Shown: positions 41,173-54,890 of the stretch, piece after piece | Layout: every line of letters starts with the position of its first letter | Numbering within the stretch: the first letter of the stretch is position 1 | NCBI GenBank assembly: GCA_029555025.1 | Contig: JAKPTZ010000030.1 | Span: forward strand, 62,001-126,000 | From: Deltaproteobacteria bacterium | Lineage (GTDB): Bacteria; Myxococcota_A; UBA9042; DTJE01 | Direction: 5' to 3' | DNA: 64,000 nucleotides | Translations under genes and position numbers: made by a program | The notes under the pieces: generated by a model | Told to the model about the DNA's origin: nothing | Databases searched by the model: none | What the model saw: only the letters and a program-made list of their open reading frames with translations

Positions 41173-41880
41173 ATGCCAAAGCATGGAAAACAGTATCGGG
41201 CGCTTGCCGCTAACGTTGACAAGACCATCAAGCTGTCGGTTGACATGGCGATGGACACTGTCCTGAAGAGCGGTTTCGCGAAGTTCAACGAGTCCGTTGA
41301 TATAGCCGTAAGGTTGAATGTCAATCCGCGCCACGCCGACCAGATGGTTCGCGGCGCCGTCGTCCTGCCGGCAGGTTCCGGCAAGGAAACCAGGATCGTC
41401 GTTTTCGCCAAGGGCGAGAAGGAAGCCGAGGCCCGCGAAGCCGGTGCCGATTTTGTCGGAGCCGAGGACCTGGCCGAGAAGATTCTTGGTGGCTGGACCG
41501 ATTTCGACAAGGCGATCGCCACCCCGAACATGATGGGAATCGTCGGTAAGCTCGGTAAGGTGCTCGGTCCCCGCGGCCTGATGCCCAACCCGAAGGTCGG
41601 AACCGTCACGATGGATGTTGCGAATGCCGTTCGTGAAGGCAAGGCCGGCAAGGTCGAGTACAAGGTTGACAAGAACGGCGTCGTCCACACGTTCGTGGGT
41701 CGTCGCAGTTTCAACGCCGACCAGCTCCGCCAGAACTTCCTGGCGGTCATGGAAAACGTGATCAAGGCGAAGCCTTCGACCGTGAAGGGTGTCTACATCA
41801 AGTCGATTACGATTTCGACGACGATGGGACCCGGCCTGAGGATTGATCCCCAGGACGTCGAGGCGACCCTGAAGAAGTGA
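41173..41880 (+). CDS. rplA: 50S ribosomal protein L1
   Basis: A 235-residue L1 that forms the mobile L1 stalk at the E site. Family sequence includes [20 protein letters not shown], then [38 protein letters not shown] and [20 protein letters not shown]. The ATG at 41173 is preceded by GGTCGAGAG; an upstream ATG at 41146 would overlap rplK. Confidence 0.97.
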   Translation: MPKHGKQYRALAANVDKTIKLSVDMAMDTVLKSGFAKFNESVDIAVRLNVNPRHADQMVRGAVVLPAGSGKETRIVVFAKGEKEAEAREAGADFVGAEDLAEKILGGWTDFDKAIATPNMMGIVGKLGKVLGPRGLMPNPKVGTVTMDVANAVREGKAGKVEYKVDKNGVVHTFVGRRSFNADQLRQNFLAVMENVIKAKPSTVKGVYIKSITISTTMGPGLRIDPQDVEATLKK

Positions 41881-42043
41881 TCTTTCCGGTCTTCGGACCG
41901 GTTGGTGTCCGCTGCCCGAGAAGTCGGTTCCGGGGTCACCCGGGTAATTCCGACGGAGGCATGCTCGTTATAAGGACGGTGTCAATCGTTCCTCTAACCT
42001 GCCTCGGGTAGCTGCAGAACCGGAGTCAAAAGGGAGTAATCAG
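41881..42043 (+). ncRNA. Ribosomal protein L10 leader (autoregulatory 5' region of rplJL)
   Basis: A 163-base gap between rplA and rplJ, at the place where bacteria carry the L10(L12)4-binding leader. A long-range stem can form between GCTGCCCGAG (41911-41920) and CTCGGGTAGC (42003-42012), ending 31 bases before the rplJ ATG. This fits the closing helix of that element. The fine structure was not matched to a model. Confidence 0.65.
41886..41901 (+). other. UUCG-capped hairpin just after rplA
   Basis: CCGGTC, loop TTCG, GACCGG: a perfect 6-bp stem with a very stable tetraloop at the start of the L10 leader. It could block 3' exonucleases or separate rplA from rplJL expression. Confidence 0.6.
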
Positions 42044-42577
42044 ATGAACCTTGAGCAGAAGAAAGGAAGTGTTTCGGAACTCAAGGACCTCATGGACTCC
42101 GCGAAGGCTACGGTGATGCTCTCCCAGAACGGCCTGACGGTCGGAGAGGTAACTGAGTTCAGGCGCGCCCTCCGGGCGAATGGCGCCCAGCTCAAAGTCT
42201 TTAAGAATACCCTGTTGCGGAGGGCCATCGAAGGCTCGTCGTACGAAGGTATTTTTGATGACGTCCTCAAGGGACCGCTGGCGGTGGCATACACGACGGG
42301 CGACGCGGCCGGAATGGCCAAGGCGATCGTCGAGTTCACCAAGAACCGGAAGAACATCACCGTGCTCGTCGGAAGTCTTGGCGACAGGAAGATGGAACAG
42401 AGCCAGTTGAAGGCCCTGTCCGAACTGCCGCCGGTCGAGGTCCTGCGGGCGTCCCTGCTTGGTGCCCTGGTCGCGGTACCCCAGAAGCTTCTGGGCGTGT
42501 TCCAGGCTCCCGGACGGGACATGGTTGGCGTGCTTGCGGCGCGCGAGCGGCAGCTCGGCGGTCAGGCAGACGCGTAG
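42044..42577 (+). CDS. rplJ: 50S ribosomal protein L10
   Basis: A 177-residue L10 (P0 homologue). It starts MNLEQKKGSVSELKDLMDSA, with RALRANGAQLKVFKNTLLRR typical of the rRNA-binding part. The C-terminal helix (about 135-177) would carry L7/L12 dimers. The leader upstream is its likely feedback target. Confidence 0.97.
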   Translation: MNLEQKKGSVSELKDLMDSAKATVMLSQNGLTVGEVTEFRRALRANGAQLKVFKNTLLRRAIEGSSYEGIFDDVLKGPLAVAYTTGDAAGMAKAIVEFTKNRKNITVLVGSLGDRKMEQSQLKALSELPPVEVLRASLLGALVAVPQKLLGVFQAPGRDMVGVLAARERQLGGQADA

Positions 42578-42646
42578 GCTGGTTGAAGGAATTTGTGCCG
42601 CGAACGCCTGAATGGCCGCGGCCGGAAGGAACAAGGAGATTTGAAA

Positions 42647-43042
42647 ATGGCGGACATCACGAAGGAACAGGTTGTTGAATTTCTCAGCGGTATGACGGTT
42701 CTCGAACTGGCCGAACTGACCAAGGAACTGGAAGCGAAGTGGGGCGTTACCGCCGCCGCTCCGGTTGCCATGGCCGCGATGCCGATGGGCGGCGCTGCCG
42801 CTGCCGAGGAAAAGCCCGAGGAGAAGACCGAGTTTGACGTCATCCTCAAGGGTTTCGATGCCGACAAGAAGATCGGCGTCATCAAGGAAATCCGCACCGT
42901 CGTCGCCGGTCTGGGCCTGAAGGAAGCGAAGGAATTCGTCGAAGCGGCCCCGAAGACGATCAAGGAAGGCGCCACGAAGGAAGAGGCCGAGGATATCAAG
43001 AAGAAGCTTGAAGCGGCCGGCGGTCAGGTCGAGATTAAGTAA
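42647..43042 (+). CDS. rplL: 50S ribosomal protein L7/L12
   Basis: A 131-residue L7/L12. The N-terminal dimer domain (about 1-38) includes [19 protein letters not shown], an Ala/Pro/Met hinge follows, and the C-terminal factor-binding domain has [20 protein letters not shown] and [25 protein letters not shown] stands upstream of the ATG at 42647. Confidence 0.97.
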   Translation: MADITKEQVVEFLSGMTVLELAELTKELEAKWGVTAAAPVAMAAMPMGGAAAAEEKPEEKTEFDVILKGFDADKKIGVIKEIRTVVAGLGLKEAKEFVEAAPKTIKEGATKEEAEDIKKKLEAAGGQVEIK

Positions 43043-43074
43043 GTCGTTTCGTTTTGCACGAGTGAAACGGTCGG

Positions 43075-43114
43075 CACTCCTTTGGGGGTTACCCAAAGGA
43101 GTGTCCGGCCTTTT
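43075..43114 (+). terminator. Attenuator-like hairpin between rplL and rpoB
   Basis: CACTCCTTTGGG (43075-43086) and CCCAAAGGAGTG (43092-43103) form a perfect 12-bp stem with a 5-base loop, followed after 7 bases by TTTT (43111-43114). The short, offset T-run suggests partial termination. That would lower rpoBC expression relative to rplJL, as is known for the same place in E. coli. Confidence 0.75.
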
Positions 43115-43204
43115 GCCGTATGACCGTAAGGCTGTGCGGCATGCGGTGCGACACCCGGTCGTGTCCGCGTTGATCGTTAAATCTTCACAAGGTGGAAGGC
43201 CAGG

Positions 43205-46200
43205 ATGAGTGTAACCACGAAACCGAAAGGGCTGAAAACCCGCTGCAGCTTCGCCAGGATTCCGGAGGCAACGCAGGTTCCGGATCTGATCAGGGTCCAG
43301 AAGGAGTCTTACGAGCGCTTCCTGCAGACGGACACGCCGAACGACAAGCGCGGTGATTTCGGACTGCACGGCATCTTCAAGAGCATTTTTCCGATAACGG
43401 ACTACAACAAGACGTCTTCCCTTGAATACAAGGGCTACGTCCTGGATGAGCCGAAGTACGATGTCGAGGAATGCCGCCAGCGCGGGATAACGTTCGCCTC
43501 TCCGATGCGCGTGACGGTTCAGCTTGTGATGTACGACGTTGACCCGGACACAGGCGTCCGCGACGTTCGTGACATCAAGGAGCAGGAAGTCTATTTCGGC
43601 GAAATTCCGCTGATGACTGATCAGGGTACCTTCATCATCAACGGGGCTGAACGTGTCGTGGTCAGCCAGCTCCACCGTTCGCCCGGCGTTTTCTTCGAGA
43701 ACGACAAGGGCCGCACGCACGCATCCGGCAAGCTGCTGTATTCTGCCCGAATCATCCCGAACCGTGGCTCCTGGGTCGATTTCGAATTCGACCACAAGGA
43801 CGTCCTCTGGGTCAGGATCGACAGGCGTCGCAAGATTCACGCAACCGTCCTGCTGAAGGCCCTCGGCTTCTCGTCCTGGGAGATCCTCGATCGGTTCTAC
43901 AGCACGTTCGTCCTCAGGATGACGGCCGACGGCAAGTTCTTCCGGAAGGTCGATCCGGCCCAGATGGAAGGACAGCTTTCGAAGGTCGATATCGTCGATC
44001 CCGCCACAGGCAAGGTGATCGTCCGCAAGGGTGAAAAGCTTGGCCGCATGCGCCTGAAGAAGGTCGTGGAAGCCGGCGTGACCGAGCTTCTGTGGTCGGA
44101 CGACGCCATTGTCGGATCCGTCTTCGGCGACGACATCGTCGATGAGGAAACCGGCGAGATCATTTTCGAGTGCAACGAGGAAGTGACTGAAAAGGCCATT
44201 TCCAAGCTTCGCGACTCGGCGATTGAGCGGGAAATCCGGATCCTCCACATTGATGGAGTCACCGCGGGACCGTATCTTCGCAACACGCTGCTGCTGGACA
44301 AGGTCGAATCCCCGCTCGAGGCGTGCGTCGAAATCTACCGCCGCCAGCGCCCGGGCGACCCGACAAGCCCGGAACAGGCCCGCGCGTACTTCAACAGCCT
44401 GTTCTTCAGCAGCGCCAGGTACGACCTTTCATCGGTCGGCCGCCTCAAGATGAATTTCAAGTTCGGGCAGAACGTGCCCCTGGATCAGACGACGCTTCTG
44501 AAGGATGACTTCTTCAACGTTGTCCAGTATCTGCTCGATCTTCGCATGAGCAAGCCCGGCGTCAGGGTTGACGACATCGACCAGCTTTCCAACCGGCGCG
44601 TCCGTGCGGTCGGCGAACTGATGGAAAATCAGTTCCGTATCGGAATGGTCCGCATGGAAAGGGCCATCCGCGAAAAGATGACGATGTCTCCCGACCTGGC
44701 GACGATGATGCCGCACGACCTGGTCAACGCGAAGCCGGTTTCGGCGGTCCTGAAGGAATACTTCGGCGCCTCCCAGCTTTCGCAGTTCATGGATCAGACG
44801 AATCCACTTTCCGAAATCACGAACAAGCGCCGGCTTTCCGCACTTGGACCTGGCGGTCTCACCCGCGACAGGGCCGGCTTCGAGGTTCGCGACGTTCACG
44901 CGACCCACTACGGCCGCGTATGCCCGATCGAGACACCGGAAGGTCCGAACATCGGCCTTATCTCGTCGCTTTCGACTTACGCCCGCGTAAACGATTTCGG
45001 TTTCATCGAAACCCCTTACCGCAGGGTCGTTGACCGCAAGGTGACCGACGAGGTCATCTACATGACGGCGATGGAAGAGGAAGAGCAGACGATCGCCCAG
45101 GCGGACGTTGAGGTCGATGCCGACGGATACCTGATTGGCGACCTGGTTCAGGCCCGCCGCAACGAGGAGTATCCGGCGGTTCCGCCGTCCGAGGTGACGC
45201 TGATTGACGTTTCGCCGGCACAGCTGGTGTCGGTCGCGGCCGCCCTGGTTCCGTTCCTTGAGCACGACGACGCCAACCGCGCGTTGATGGGCGCGAACAT
45301 GATGCGCCAGGGCGTTCCGCTTGTTCGCGCGGAAGCCCCGATTGTCGGCACCGGCCTGGAATGGGTGGTTGCCAGGGATTCCGGCGTCCTTACGTACGCC
45401 AGGCATGAAGGCGTGGTCGAGTCTGTTGACGCGAACCGCATAGTTGTCCGCCGCACCGGCGATGACATCGACGGCGAGACGCTGACACCGGATATCTACT
45501 CGCTCACCAAGTACCGCCGCAGCAACCAGAACACCTGCATCAACCAGAAGCCGCTGGTCCGCAAGGGCCAGAAGATCGCGAAGGGGCAGGTGCTTGGCGA
45601 TGGCGCGGCCACCCAGCAGGGCGAACTTGCCCTGGGCCAGAACGTCGTCGTGGCGTTCATGCCGTGGGGCGGATACAACTTTGAAGACTCCATCCTGATG
45701 TCCGAAAGGATGGTTCAGCAGGACTTCTTCACGTCGATCCACATCGAGGAATTCGAGTGCGTTTCGCGCGATACCAAGCTTGGTCGCGAGGAAATCACGC
45801 AGGATATCCCGAATGTTTCCGAAGAGGCTCTTTCAAACCTGGACGCCAGCGGCATCGTCCGCATCGGCGCCGAGGTCACGACAGGCGACCTCCTTGTCGG
45901 AAAGATCACCCCGAAGGGCGAAACCCAGCTCTCCCCTGAAGAGAAGCTGCTTCGCGCAATCTTCGGCGAAAAGGCCGCCGACGTTAAGGATTCTTCCCTC
46001 CGCGTTCCGCCGGGAGTCACAGGCATCGTGGTCGGGGCAAAGGTTTTCTCGCGCAAGGGCGCCGAGAAGGACGACCGAACCCGCGAGATGGAAGACCTGG
46101 AAGAAGCCGTCATGCTGAAGGATCGGGACGATGAACTTCGCGTGATGACGCGTGCCATGCGCGAACGCCTTGTCGCCATTCTGGAAGGCCGCACGGTCGC

Positions 46201-47338
46201 GGCTCCGGTGTCGAACTCCGCCGGCGACGTGATCATCAAGAAGAACTCGAAGTTGAAGGCCGCCGACATGGCCAACCTTTCCATCGACGTGCTCGGCCAC
46301 ATCAGGCTCGAGGACGAGGCGACCGAAAGGCGGGTGGCCCAGCTCATCGAAGTGATGAACCGCCAGAAGGAAATCATCAGCGTCAAGTTCGCCGAGAAGA
46401 TTTCCAGGATGAAGCGCGGCGACGAACTGCCCCCGGGCGTCATCAAGACCATCAAGGTTTATGTCGCCATCAAGCGTAAGCTCCAGCCCGGCGACAAGCT
46501 GGCCGGTCGCCATGGTAACAAGGGCGTCCTGTCCCGCATCCTGCCGGCCGAGGATATGCCTTACCTGGCCGACGGCCGTCCGGTCGATGTCGTGCTGAAT
46601 CCGCTCGGCGTTCCTTCGCGAATGAACGTCGGCCAGATCCTGGAGTCGCATCTGGGATGGGCCGCGCGCGAGATGAGCTCGAAGATTGGCGAACTGGTGG
46701 AGAAGGGTGGCGTGAAGGGCCTGCGCGAAAAGTTCGGCAAGCTGTTCACCACATCCACGATGAAGAAGATCCTGGACGAAATCGACGATTCCGAAATGAT
46801 CGACTTCGCCAGGCAGTTCACCACCACCGGAATCCCGGTCGGTTCGCCGGTATTCGACGGCGCCGAGGAAAGGGAAATCAAGCTCTGGCTCGAAGAGGCC
46901 GGGCTTGCAACGCACGGCAAGACGACGCTGTTCGATGGCCGCACCGGCGAGCCCTTCGATTCGGACGTCACGGTCGGCGTCATGTACATGATGAAGCTGC
47001 ATCACCTGGTTGATGAAAAGATGCACGCCCGTTCCACCGGACCGTACTCGCTGGTCACGCAGCAGCCCCTGGGCGGCAAGGCCCAGTTCGGCGGCCAGCG
47101 TATCGGCGAAATGGAAGTGTGGGCGTTTGAGGCGTACGGCGCGGCATACGCGCTTCAGGAAGTGCTTACGGTCAAGTCCGACGACGTGGCCGGCCGCACG
47201 GCAACCTACGACTCAATCGTCAAGGGCGAGTACAACGTTCATGCCGGTCTGCCCGAGGTCTTCAACGTCCTGCTGAAGGAATTGAAGTCCCTGGCGATCG
47301 ATGCCCAGCTTATCGAGGCTGACCAGGCGCAGGCGTGA
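43205..47338 (+). CDS. rpoB: DNA-directed RNA polymerase subunit beta
   Basis: A 1377-residue beta subunit. Conserved blocks are seen throughout: [20 protein letters not shown], the rifampicin pocket [60 protein letters not shown] and [20 protein letters not shown]. In the rifampicin pocket, Asn540 stands where E. coli has His526; Asp516 and Ser531 equivalents are kept. The GGAAGGCCAGG upstream supports the ATG at 43205. The stop overlaps a potential GTG of rpoC, but the preferred rpoC start is further on. Confidence 0.98.
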   Translation: MSVTTKPKGLKTRCSFARIPEATQVPDLIRVQKESYERFLQTDTPNDKRGDFGLHGIFKSIFPITDYNKTSSLEYKGYVLDEPKYDVEECRQRGITFASPMRVTVQLVMYDVDPDTGVRDVRDIKEQEVYFGEIPLMTDQGTFIINGAERVVVSQLHRSPGVFFENDKGRTHASGKLLYSARIIPNRGSWVDFEFDHKDVLWVRIDRRRKIHATVLLKALGFSSWEILDRFYSTFVLRMTADGKFFRKVDPAQMEGQLSKVDIVDPATGKVIVRKGEKLGRMRLKKVVEAGVTELLWSDDAIVGSVFGDDIVDEETGEIIFECNEEVTEKAISKLRDSAIEREIRILHIDGVTAGPYLRNTLLLDKVESPLEACVEIYRRQRPGDPTSPEQARAYFNSLFFSSARYDLSSVGRLKMNFKFGQNVPLDQTTLLKDDFFNVVQYLLDLRMSKPGVRVDDIDQLSNRRVRAVGELMENQFRIGMVRMERAIREKMTMSPDLATMMPHDLVNAKPVSAVLKEYFGASQLSQFMDQTNPLSEITNKRRLSALGPGGLTRDRAGFEVRDVHATHYGRVCPIETPEGPNIGLISSLSTYARVNDFGFIETPYRRVVDRKVTDEVIYMTAMEEEEQTIAQADVEVDADGYLIGDLVQARRNEEYPAVPPSEVTLIDVSPAQLVSVAAALVPFLEHDDANRALMGANMMRQGVPLVRAEAPIVGTGLEWVVARDSGVLTYARHEGVVESVDANRIVVRRTGDDIDGETLTPDIYSLTKYRRSNQNTCINQKPLVRKGQKIAKGQVLGDGAATQQGELALGQNVVVAFMPWGGYNFEDSILMSERMVQQDFFTSIHIEEFECVSRDTKLGREEITQDIPNVSEEALSNLDASGIVRIGAEVTTGDLLVGKITPKGETQLSPEEKLLRAIFGEKAADVKDSSLRVPPGVTGIVVGAKVFSRKGAEKDDRTREMEDLEEAVMLKDRDDELRVMTRAMRERLVAILEGRTVAAPVSNSAGDVIIKKNSKLKAADMANLSIDVLGHIRLEDEATERRVAQLIEVMNRQKEIISVKFAEKISRMKRGDELPPGVIKTIKVYVAIKRKLQPGDKLAGRHGNKGVLSRILPAEDMPYLADGRPVDVVLNPLGVPSRMNVGQILESHLGWAAREMSSKIGELVEKGGVKGLREKFGKLFTTSTMKKILDEIDDSEMIDFARQFTTTGIPVGSPVFDGAEEREIKLWLEEAGLATHGKTTLFDGRTGEPFDSDVTVGVMYMMKLHHLVDEKMHARSTGPYSLVTQQPLGGKAQFGGQRIGEMEVWAFEAYGAAYALQEVLTVKSDDVAGRTATYDSIVKGEYNVHAGLPEVFNVLLKELKSLAIDAQLIEADQAQA

Positions 47339-47382
47339 TTCATACGCGCCGGGATTCCGGCGCGAGCAATTTGGGGGTCACC

Positions 47383-51477
<4,095 letters not shown>

Positions 51478-51510
51478 TCAATCCAACATAACCAGCCCGA
51501 TGGTGCCCCG

Positions 51511-52047
51511 ATGAACGGGGAACGTCATCGGCTCATCGTCGGCAGGCTTGCCGTCCTCGCCGCCGCATGCGTGCTTGCGGCATTGCTCAGGCTGGCGGGC
51601 AGCGGGTTCGATTCGTCCAGCCGAATCACAGGGGACACCGTGATCGAGACGGTCCGCCGGGATGGCGCCAGCAGCTTCATTCTTCTGGAAGGACCGGCGA
51701 CCGTATGCGGGGTGCTTGACCAGGCCGGCATAAGAACGCGGTGTCGAAGCGATCGGCAGTTGAAATCCGGGGACGCCATATTCGAGGTCGGGCTTGATTC
51801 CTGGCGGGTCGGCATCATGGATGGCCGAAGCCTGATTCTCTTTGGACTGCCGATCCCGGTCAACAGGGCCGGTGCCGACGACCTGGTCGCCATCGACGGC
51901 ATCGGTCCGGCCAGGGCCGCGGCAATCGTAACCGATCGCAATGTCCGGGGTCCCTTTCTGTGTCCGGGCGACCTGTCCAGAATCAAAGGCATCGGGCAGG
52001 CCACGGCGGCAAGGATATCGGCATGGATGTCATTTGAAGTCGATTGA
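51511..52047 (+). CDS. ComEA-like membrane-anchored helix-hairpin-helix protein
   Basis: A 178-residue protein. An N-terminal membrane segment (about 10-30) is followed by an SLBB-like region (LLEGPATVCGVLDQAGIRT to LKSGDAIFEVG). The C-terminal (HhH)2 domain reads LPIPVNRAGADDLVAIDGIG, then GPARAAAIVTDRN and LSRIKGIGQATAARISAWMS. ComEA binds DNA at the cell surface in natural competence, so a DNA-uptake role is possible; no other competence gene is in the window. It is 33 bases after rpoC. Its last 18 bases overlap the end of the convergent amidohydrolase gene. Confidence 0.75.
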   Translation: MNGERHRLIVGRLAVLAAACVLAALLRLAGSGFDSSSRITGDTVIETVRRDGASSFILLEGPATVCGVLDQAGIRTRCRSDRQLKSGDAIFEVGLDSWRVGIMDGRSLILFGLPIPVNRAGADDLVAIDGIGPARAAAIVTDRNVRGPFLCPGDLSRIKGIGQATAARISAWMSFEVD

Positions 52048-53376
52048 CGACCGGCGTCTGAGATCCCTCGACCCCATCTGCGCCATGGCGATCGCCGAAT
52101 CGATCCCGAACAGCTCACACTTGCCGTCACGGACGACGAAGACGCCTTTTGACAGAACGTGCCTGACGTTTTCGCGGCCCATCGAATACACGATTGCCGG
52201 CACCGGATCATCGAAGGGTGTCGAATGAGCAAGATGAGGATTAAGAATCAGGATGTCCGCGCGTTTTCCCGGTTCAATCGAACCGGTTTCATGCTGAAGG
52301 CCGAGCGCAGCCGCTCCGTTGATGGTCGCCATGCGCAGGATCTGCCAGGCCGGCATGCAGTCCGGCCCATGTTCCGGCTTCTGGATGAGAGACGCAATCC
52401 TCATTTCATTGAACATGTCCAGGTTGTTGTTGGCCGGTGCGCCGTCGGCCCCAATCGATACCGGAATTCCGGCTTCAAGCATCCGTGGAATCGGCGCGAT
52501 CCCTGAACCCAGCTTCAGGTTGGTCGACGGGCAATGCATAACCTTCGTTCCGGTGCGTGCAATCAGCTCGATTTCGTCGTTATCGACCTTGACGCAATGA
52601 GCCAGCCGAAGCGCCGGGCCAAGCATCCCGAGCTTTTCATAAAGGCGGATCGGCCTGGCGCCGAATCTGGCGACCGTCAGTTCGTTCTCCTGTTCGTTTT
52701 CGGAAGCGTGCGTGTGGATTGCCATTCGCGTCTGTCCGGCCGCCTCCCGCACCATTTCCAGCAGCCGCATCGAACTCGAAACGGCGAAACGCGGGTTGAT
52801 CGAGCACCCCACGATATCGGGCAGGCCTGTGATTTCACGTTGCGTGGCGATTGCATCCGCAATCGAAGCGGAAGCATCCTGCCGGAGCTGTGGCGGCCCG
52901 TCGTGCAGATCCATCAGTATCCGTCCGGTCACCGCCCGCAATCCGGTGCCGGAAACCGCCCGGGCAATGTCGGGCACCAGGCCGGCAAGTCCGAAATCGT
53001 TCACCAGCAGCGTCCCGGAAAGCAGGAGTTCCGCGGCGGAAAGAAGAACCGATGAACGGACTGTCGATGCTGTCATGGCCGCTTCAAGAGGGAGCGTCCT
53101 TTCCTTAAGCCACTGAATCAGGCTCATGTCGTCCGCCATGTTCCGCCACAGCGTCTGGCAAAGGTGAACATGTGTCTGGACGAATGGGGGCATGGCCAGC
53201 ATGCCTTCCATGTCAAGGACGGTGTCTTCCGGATCAGCCGGCAGCGACGGGCCGACGGCTTGGATCATTCCGTCCATGATTGCGATGTCGCCGGACAGAA
53301 CCTGGTTCGTCCCGTTGACGGTGACGATTGTCAGCCCCTTCAGGAGCTGCCGGGCGCGGTCATTGTGCGCCATCAT
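52030..53376 (-). CDS. Amidohydrolase of the MTA/SAH deaminase family
   Basis: A 448-residue metal-dependent hydrolase. Metal ligands are in QTHVHLCQTLWRNMADD, with the usual following WLKERTLPLEA, IHTHASENEQENEL, LAHCVKVD and VSIGADGAPANNNLDMFNEM. The pattern of HxH, then His, His and Asp matches the MtaD/TrzN/AtzA branch, whose members deaminate adenosine derivatives such as S-adenosylhomocysteine and methylthioadenosine, or guanine. The neighbours PNP and cytidine deaminase support a nucleoside or base substrate. Its ATG overlaps the cdd stop as ATGA. Confidence 0.82.
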   Translation of the reverse strand: MMAHNDRARQLLKGLTIVTVNGTNQVLSGDIAIMDGMIQAVGPSLPADPEDTVLDMEGMLAMPPFVQTHVHLCQTLWRNMADDMSLIQWLKERTLPLEAAMTASTVRSSVLLSAAELLLSGTLLVNDFGLAGLVPDIARAVSGTGLRAVTGRILMDLHDGPPQLRQDASASIADAIATQREITGLPDIVGCSINPRFAVSSSMRLLEMVREAAGQTRMAIHTHASENEQENELTVARFGARPIRLYEKLGMLGPALRLAHCVKVDNDEIELIARTGTKVMHCPSTNLKLGSGIAPIPRMLEAGIPVSIGADGAPANNNLDMFNEMRIASLIQKPEHGPDCMPAWQILRMATINGAAALGLQHETGSIEPGKRADILILNPHLAHSTPFDDPVPAIVYSMGRENVRHVLSKGVFVVRDGKCELFGIDSAIAMAQMGSRDLRRRSSIDFK

Positions 53377-53783
53377 GCTCTCCCTTCCAGCTTGTCGGCA
53401 CCAAAGGCAAAAGGAAGCAACTCACTCACGGAATATTCGACGCGGTCGTCGCCTCGGCCGACGCAGACGACGCGCACATCAGGGCCGAATTCGGCGATTG
53501 CCTGCCTGCACATTCCGCAAGGAGTGACGGGATCCTTGTGATCGGCACATACCATCACGGCGACGATCCGCCTTTCGCCGGCCGAGATCGCGGCCCCGAT
53601 TGCGTTTCGCTCGGCACACGTGGTGACCGGATAGGACGCGTTTTCGACGTTGCAACCCGGATAAATGCGTCCCGATGCCCCAAGCACGGCGGCACCAACC
53701 CGGAAACCCGAGTACGGCGCCCATGCGTTTTCCCTGGCCTGACGGGCAGCTTCAAGCATGGCGTCTTCATCGCGTTGCAGCAT
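53373..53783 (-). CDS. cdd: Cytidine deaminase
   Basis: A 136-residue homotetramer-type cytidine deaminase, converting cytidine to uridine. Zinc and catalytic residues are in TTCAERNAIGAAISAGE and PVTPCGMCRQAIAEF; the substrate loop is YSGFRVGAAVLGASG, then YPGCNVENASYP. The ATG follows an AAGGTG site. It lies 10 bases after the PNP gene and overlaps the next, so the three are one salvage operon. Confidence 0.95.
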   Translation of the reverse strand: MLQRDEDAMLEAARQARENAWAPYSGFRVGAAVLGASGRIYPGCNVENASYPVTTCAERNAIGAAISAGERRIVAVMVCADHKDPVTPCGMCRQAIAEFGPDVRVVCVGRGDDRVEYSVSELLPFAFGADKLEGRA

Positions 53784-53793
53784 GATTCACCTT

Positions 53794-54705
53794 TTACCGG
53801 GGAGCCTGAAGCGACTCGATTACGGCCTTGAAAAGGTCGCCAAGCCTGGCGGCCGATGCCGCCCCGACGGCCTTCACTTCCTCGTGGGAAAGGCGTCCAT
53901 TGGTCATTCCCGCAGCCATGTTCGTGATGAGCGAGACACCCCCGACATCCATCCCGGCATGCCTGGCGGCAACGGCCTCGGGCACGGTGGACATGCCGAC
54001 GGCGTCGGCCCCGAGGACGCGGGCCATCCGTACCTCGGCCGGCGTCTCGTATGCCGGCCCGCTGTTGGCAAGATAAATTCCCTGCCTGAGGTCGATCCCA
54101 AGCGCCTCGGCCTGGCGCGTGAAAGATTCGCGAATCGATGGTGTCCACGTATCGGTCATGTCCGGGAATCTCGGGCCCAGGTTCCCCGGGTTGGGACCGC
54201 GAAGAGGGCTGTCCCCCATCATGTTGATGTGATCCGTAATCAGCATCAGATCCCCGGTTCTGAAATCCGGGTTCACGCCACCGGCCGCATTCGAAAGCAG
54301 CAGAGTCCGCGTGCCCAGCAGGGCCATCATCCGCACCGCGCGGCAGACGGCCTCGAAGGAATGGCCTTCATAGTAATGGATGCGTCCTGCCAGGACGGCG
54401 ACCTTCCGCGTTCCGATTGAACCGATGACCAGCTTCCCGCTGTGACCCTGGATCCCCGGGGCCGGAAGGCCGATGTCGCGGTAAGGAACCTCGAAATCGG
54501 CGTCAACGCGTTCCTCGAATCCGCCAAGTCCGGATCCGAGCACCACGGCGATAGACGGAACTTCGTCAATTGACTGCCATTCGGTCAGTCCCAGAAGTCG
54601 CTTGACCGCCCAGAGCGTGTCGGCCAGCGGTGCTGCCGACATGGAGAATTCAGATGCCCCGAGACGCTCCAGGGCATTTGCAACAATTGGATTCTTCGTT
54701 GTCAT
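53794..54705 (-). CDS. Purine nucleoside phosphorylase (trimeric, class I)
   Basis: A 303-residue phosphorylase that splits purine nucleosides into base and (deoxy)ribose-1-phosphate. Class I motifs are AVVLGSGLGGFEERVD (phosphate), GIQGHSGKLVIG, AGRIHYYEGHSF, LLLSNAAGGVNPDFRTGD, SGPAYETPAEVRMARVLGAD, VGMSTVPEAVAARH and LITNMAAGMTNG. The base-binding Asn in ITNMAAG fits a specificity for 6-oxopurines. GGAAGGA precedes the ATG. It appears to be the promoter-proximal gene of the salvage operon. Confidence 0.94.
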   Translation of the reverse strand: MTTKNPIVANALERLGASEFSMSAAPLADTLWAVKRLLGLTEWQSIDEVPSIAVVLGSGLGGFEERVDADFEVPYRDIGLPAPGIQGHSGKLVIGSIGTRKVAVLAGRIHYYEGHSFEAVCRAVRMMALLGTRTLLLSNAAGGVNPDFRTGDLMLITDHINMMGDSPLRGPNPGNLGPRFPDMTDTWTPSIRESFTRQAEALGIDLRQGIYLANSGPAYETPAEVRMARVLGADAVGMSTVPEAVAARHAGMDVGGVSLITNMAAGMTNGRLSHEEVKAVGAASAARLGDLFKAVIESLQAPR

Positions 54706-54890
54706 CTGTGTCCTTCCCGAGTTGCAGGGGTTACTTTACAAACCCTGGCCATTCTAACCCGGATCGGAACCGCGGGCACAAAATGGCGAAGCAGGTGCTT
54801 GAAATCATGGTATCCTTCGCACCGCCCGCCGCAGGGCTTTCCTTGTCACGGGACGCTTTCCGGCGGCGTTCGACAACGACGGTTGACGAC

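Noticed and set aside
42026-44248. A 740-codon minus-strand frame
   Set aside because: Antisense to rplJ, rplL and the first part of rpoB; a shadow of their codon usage.
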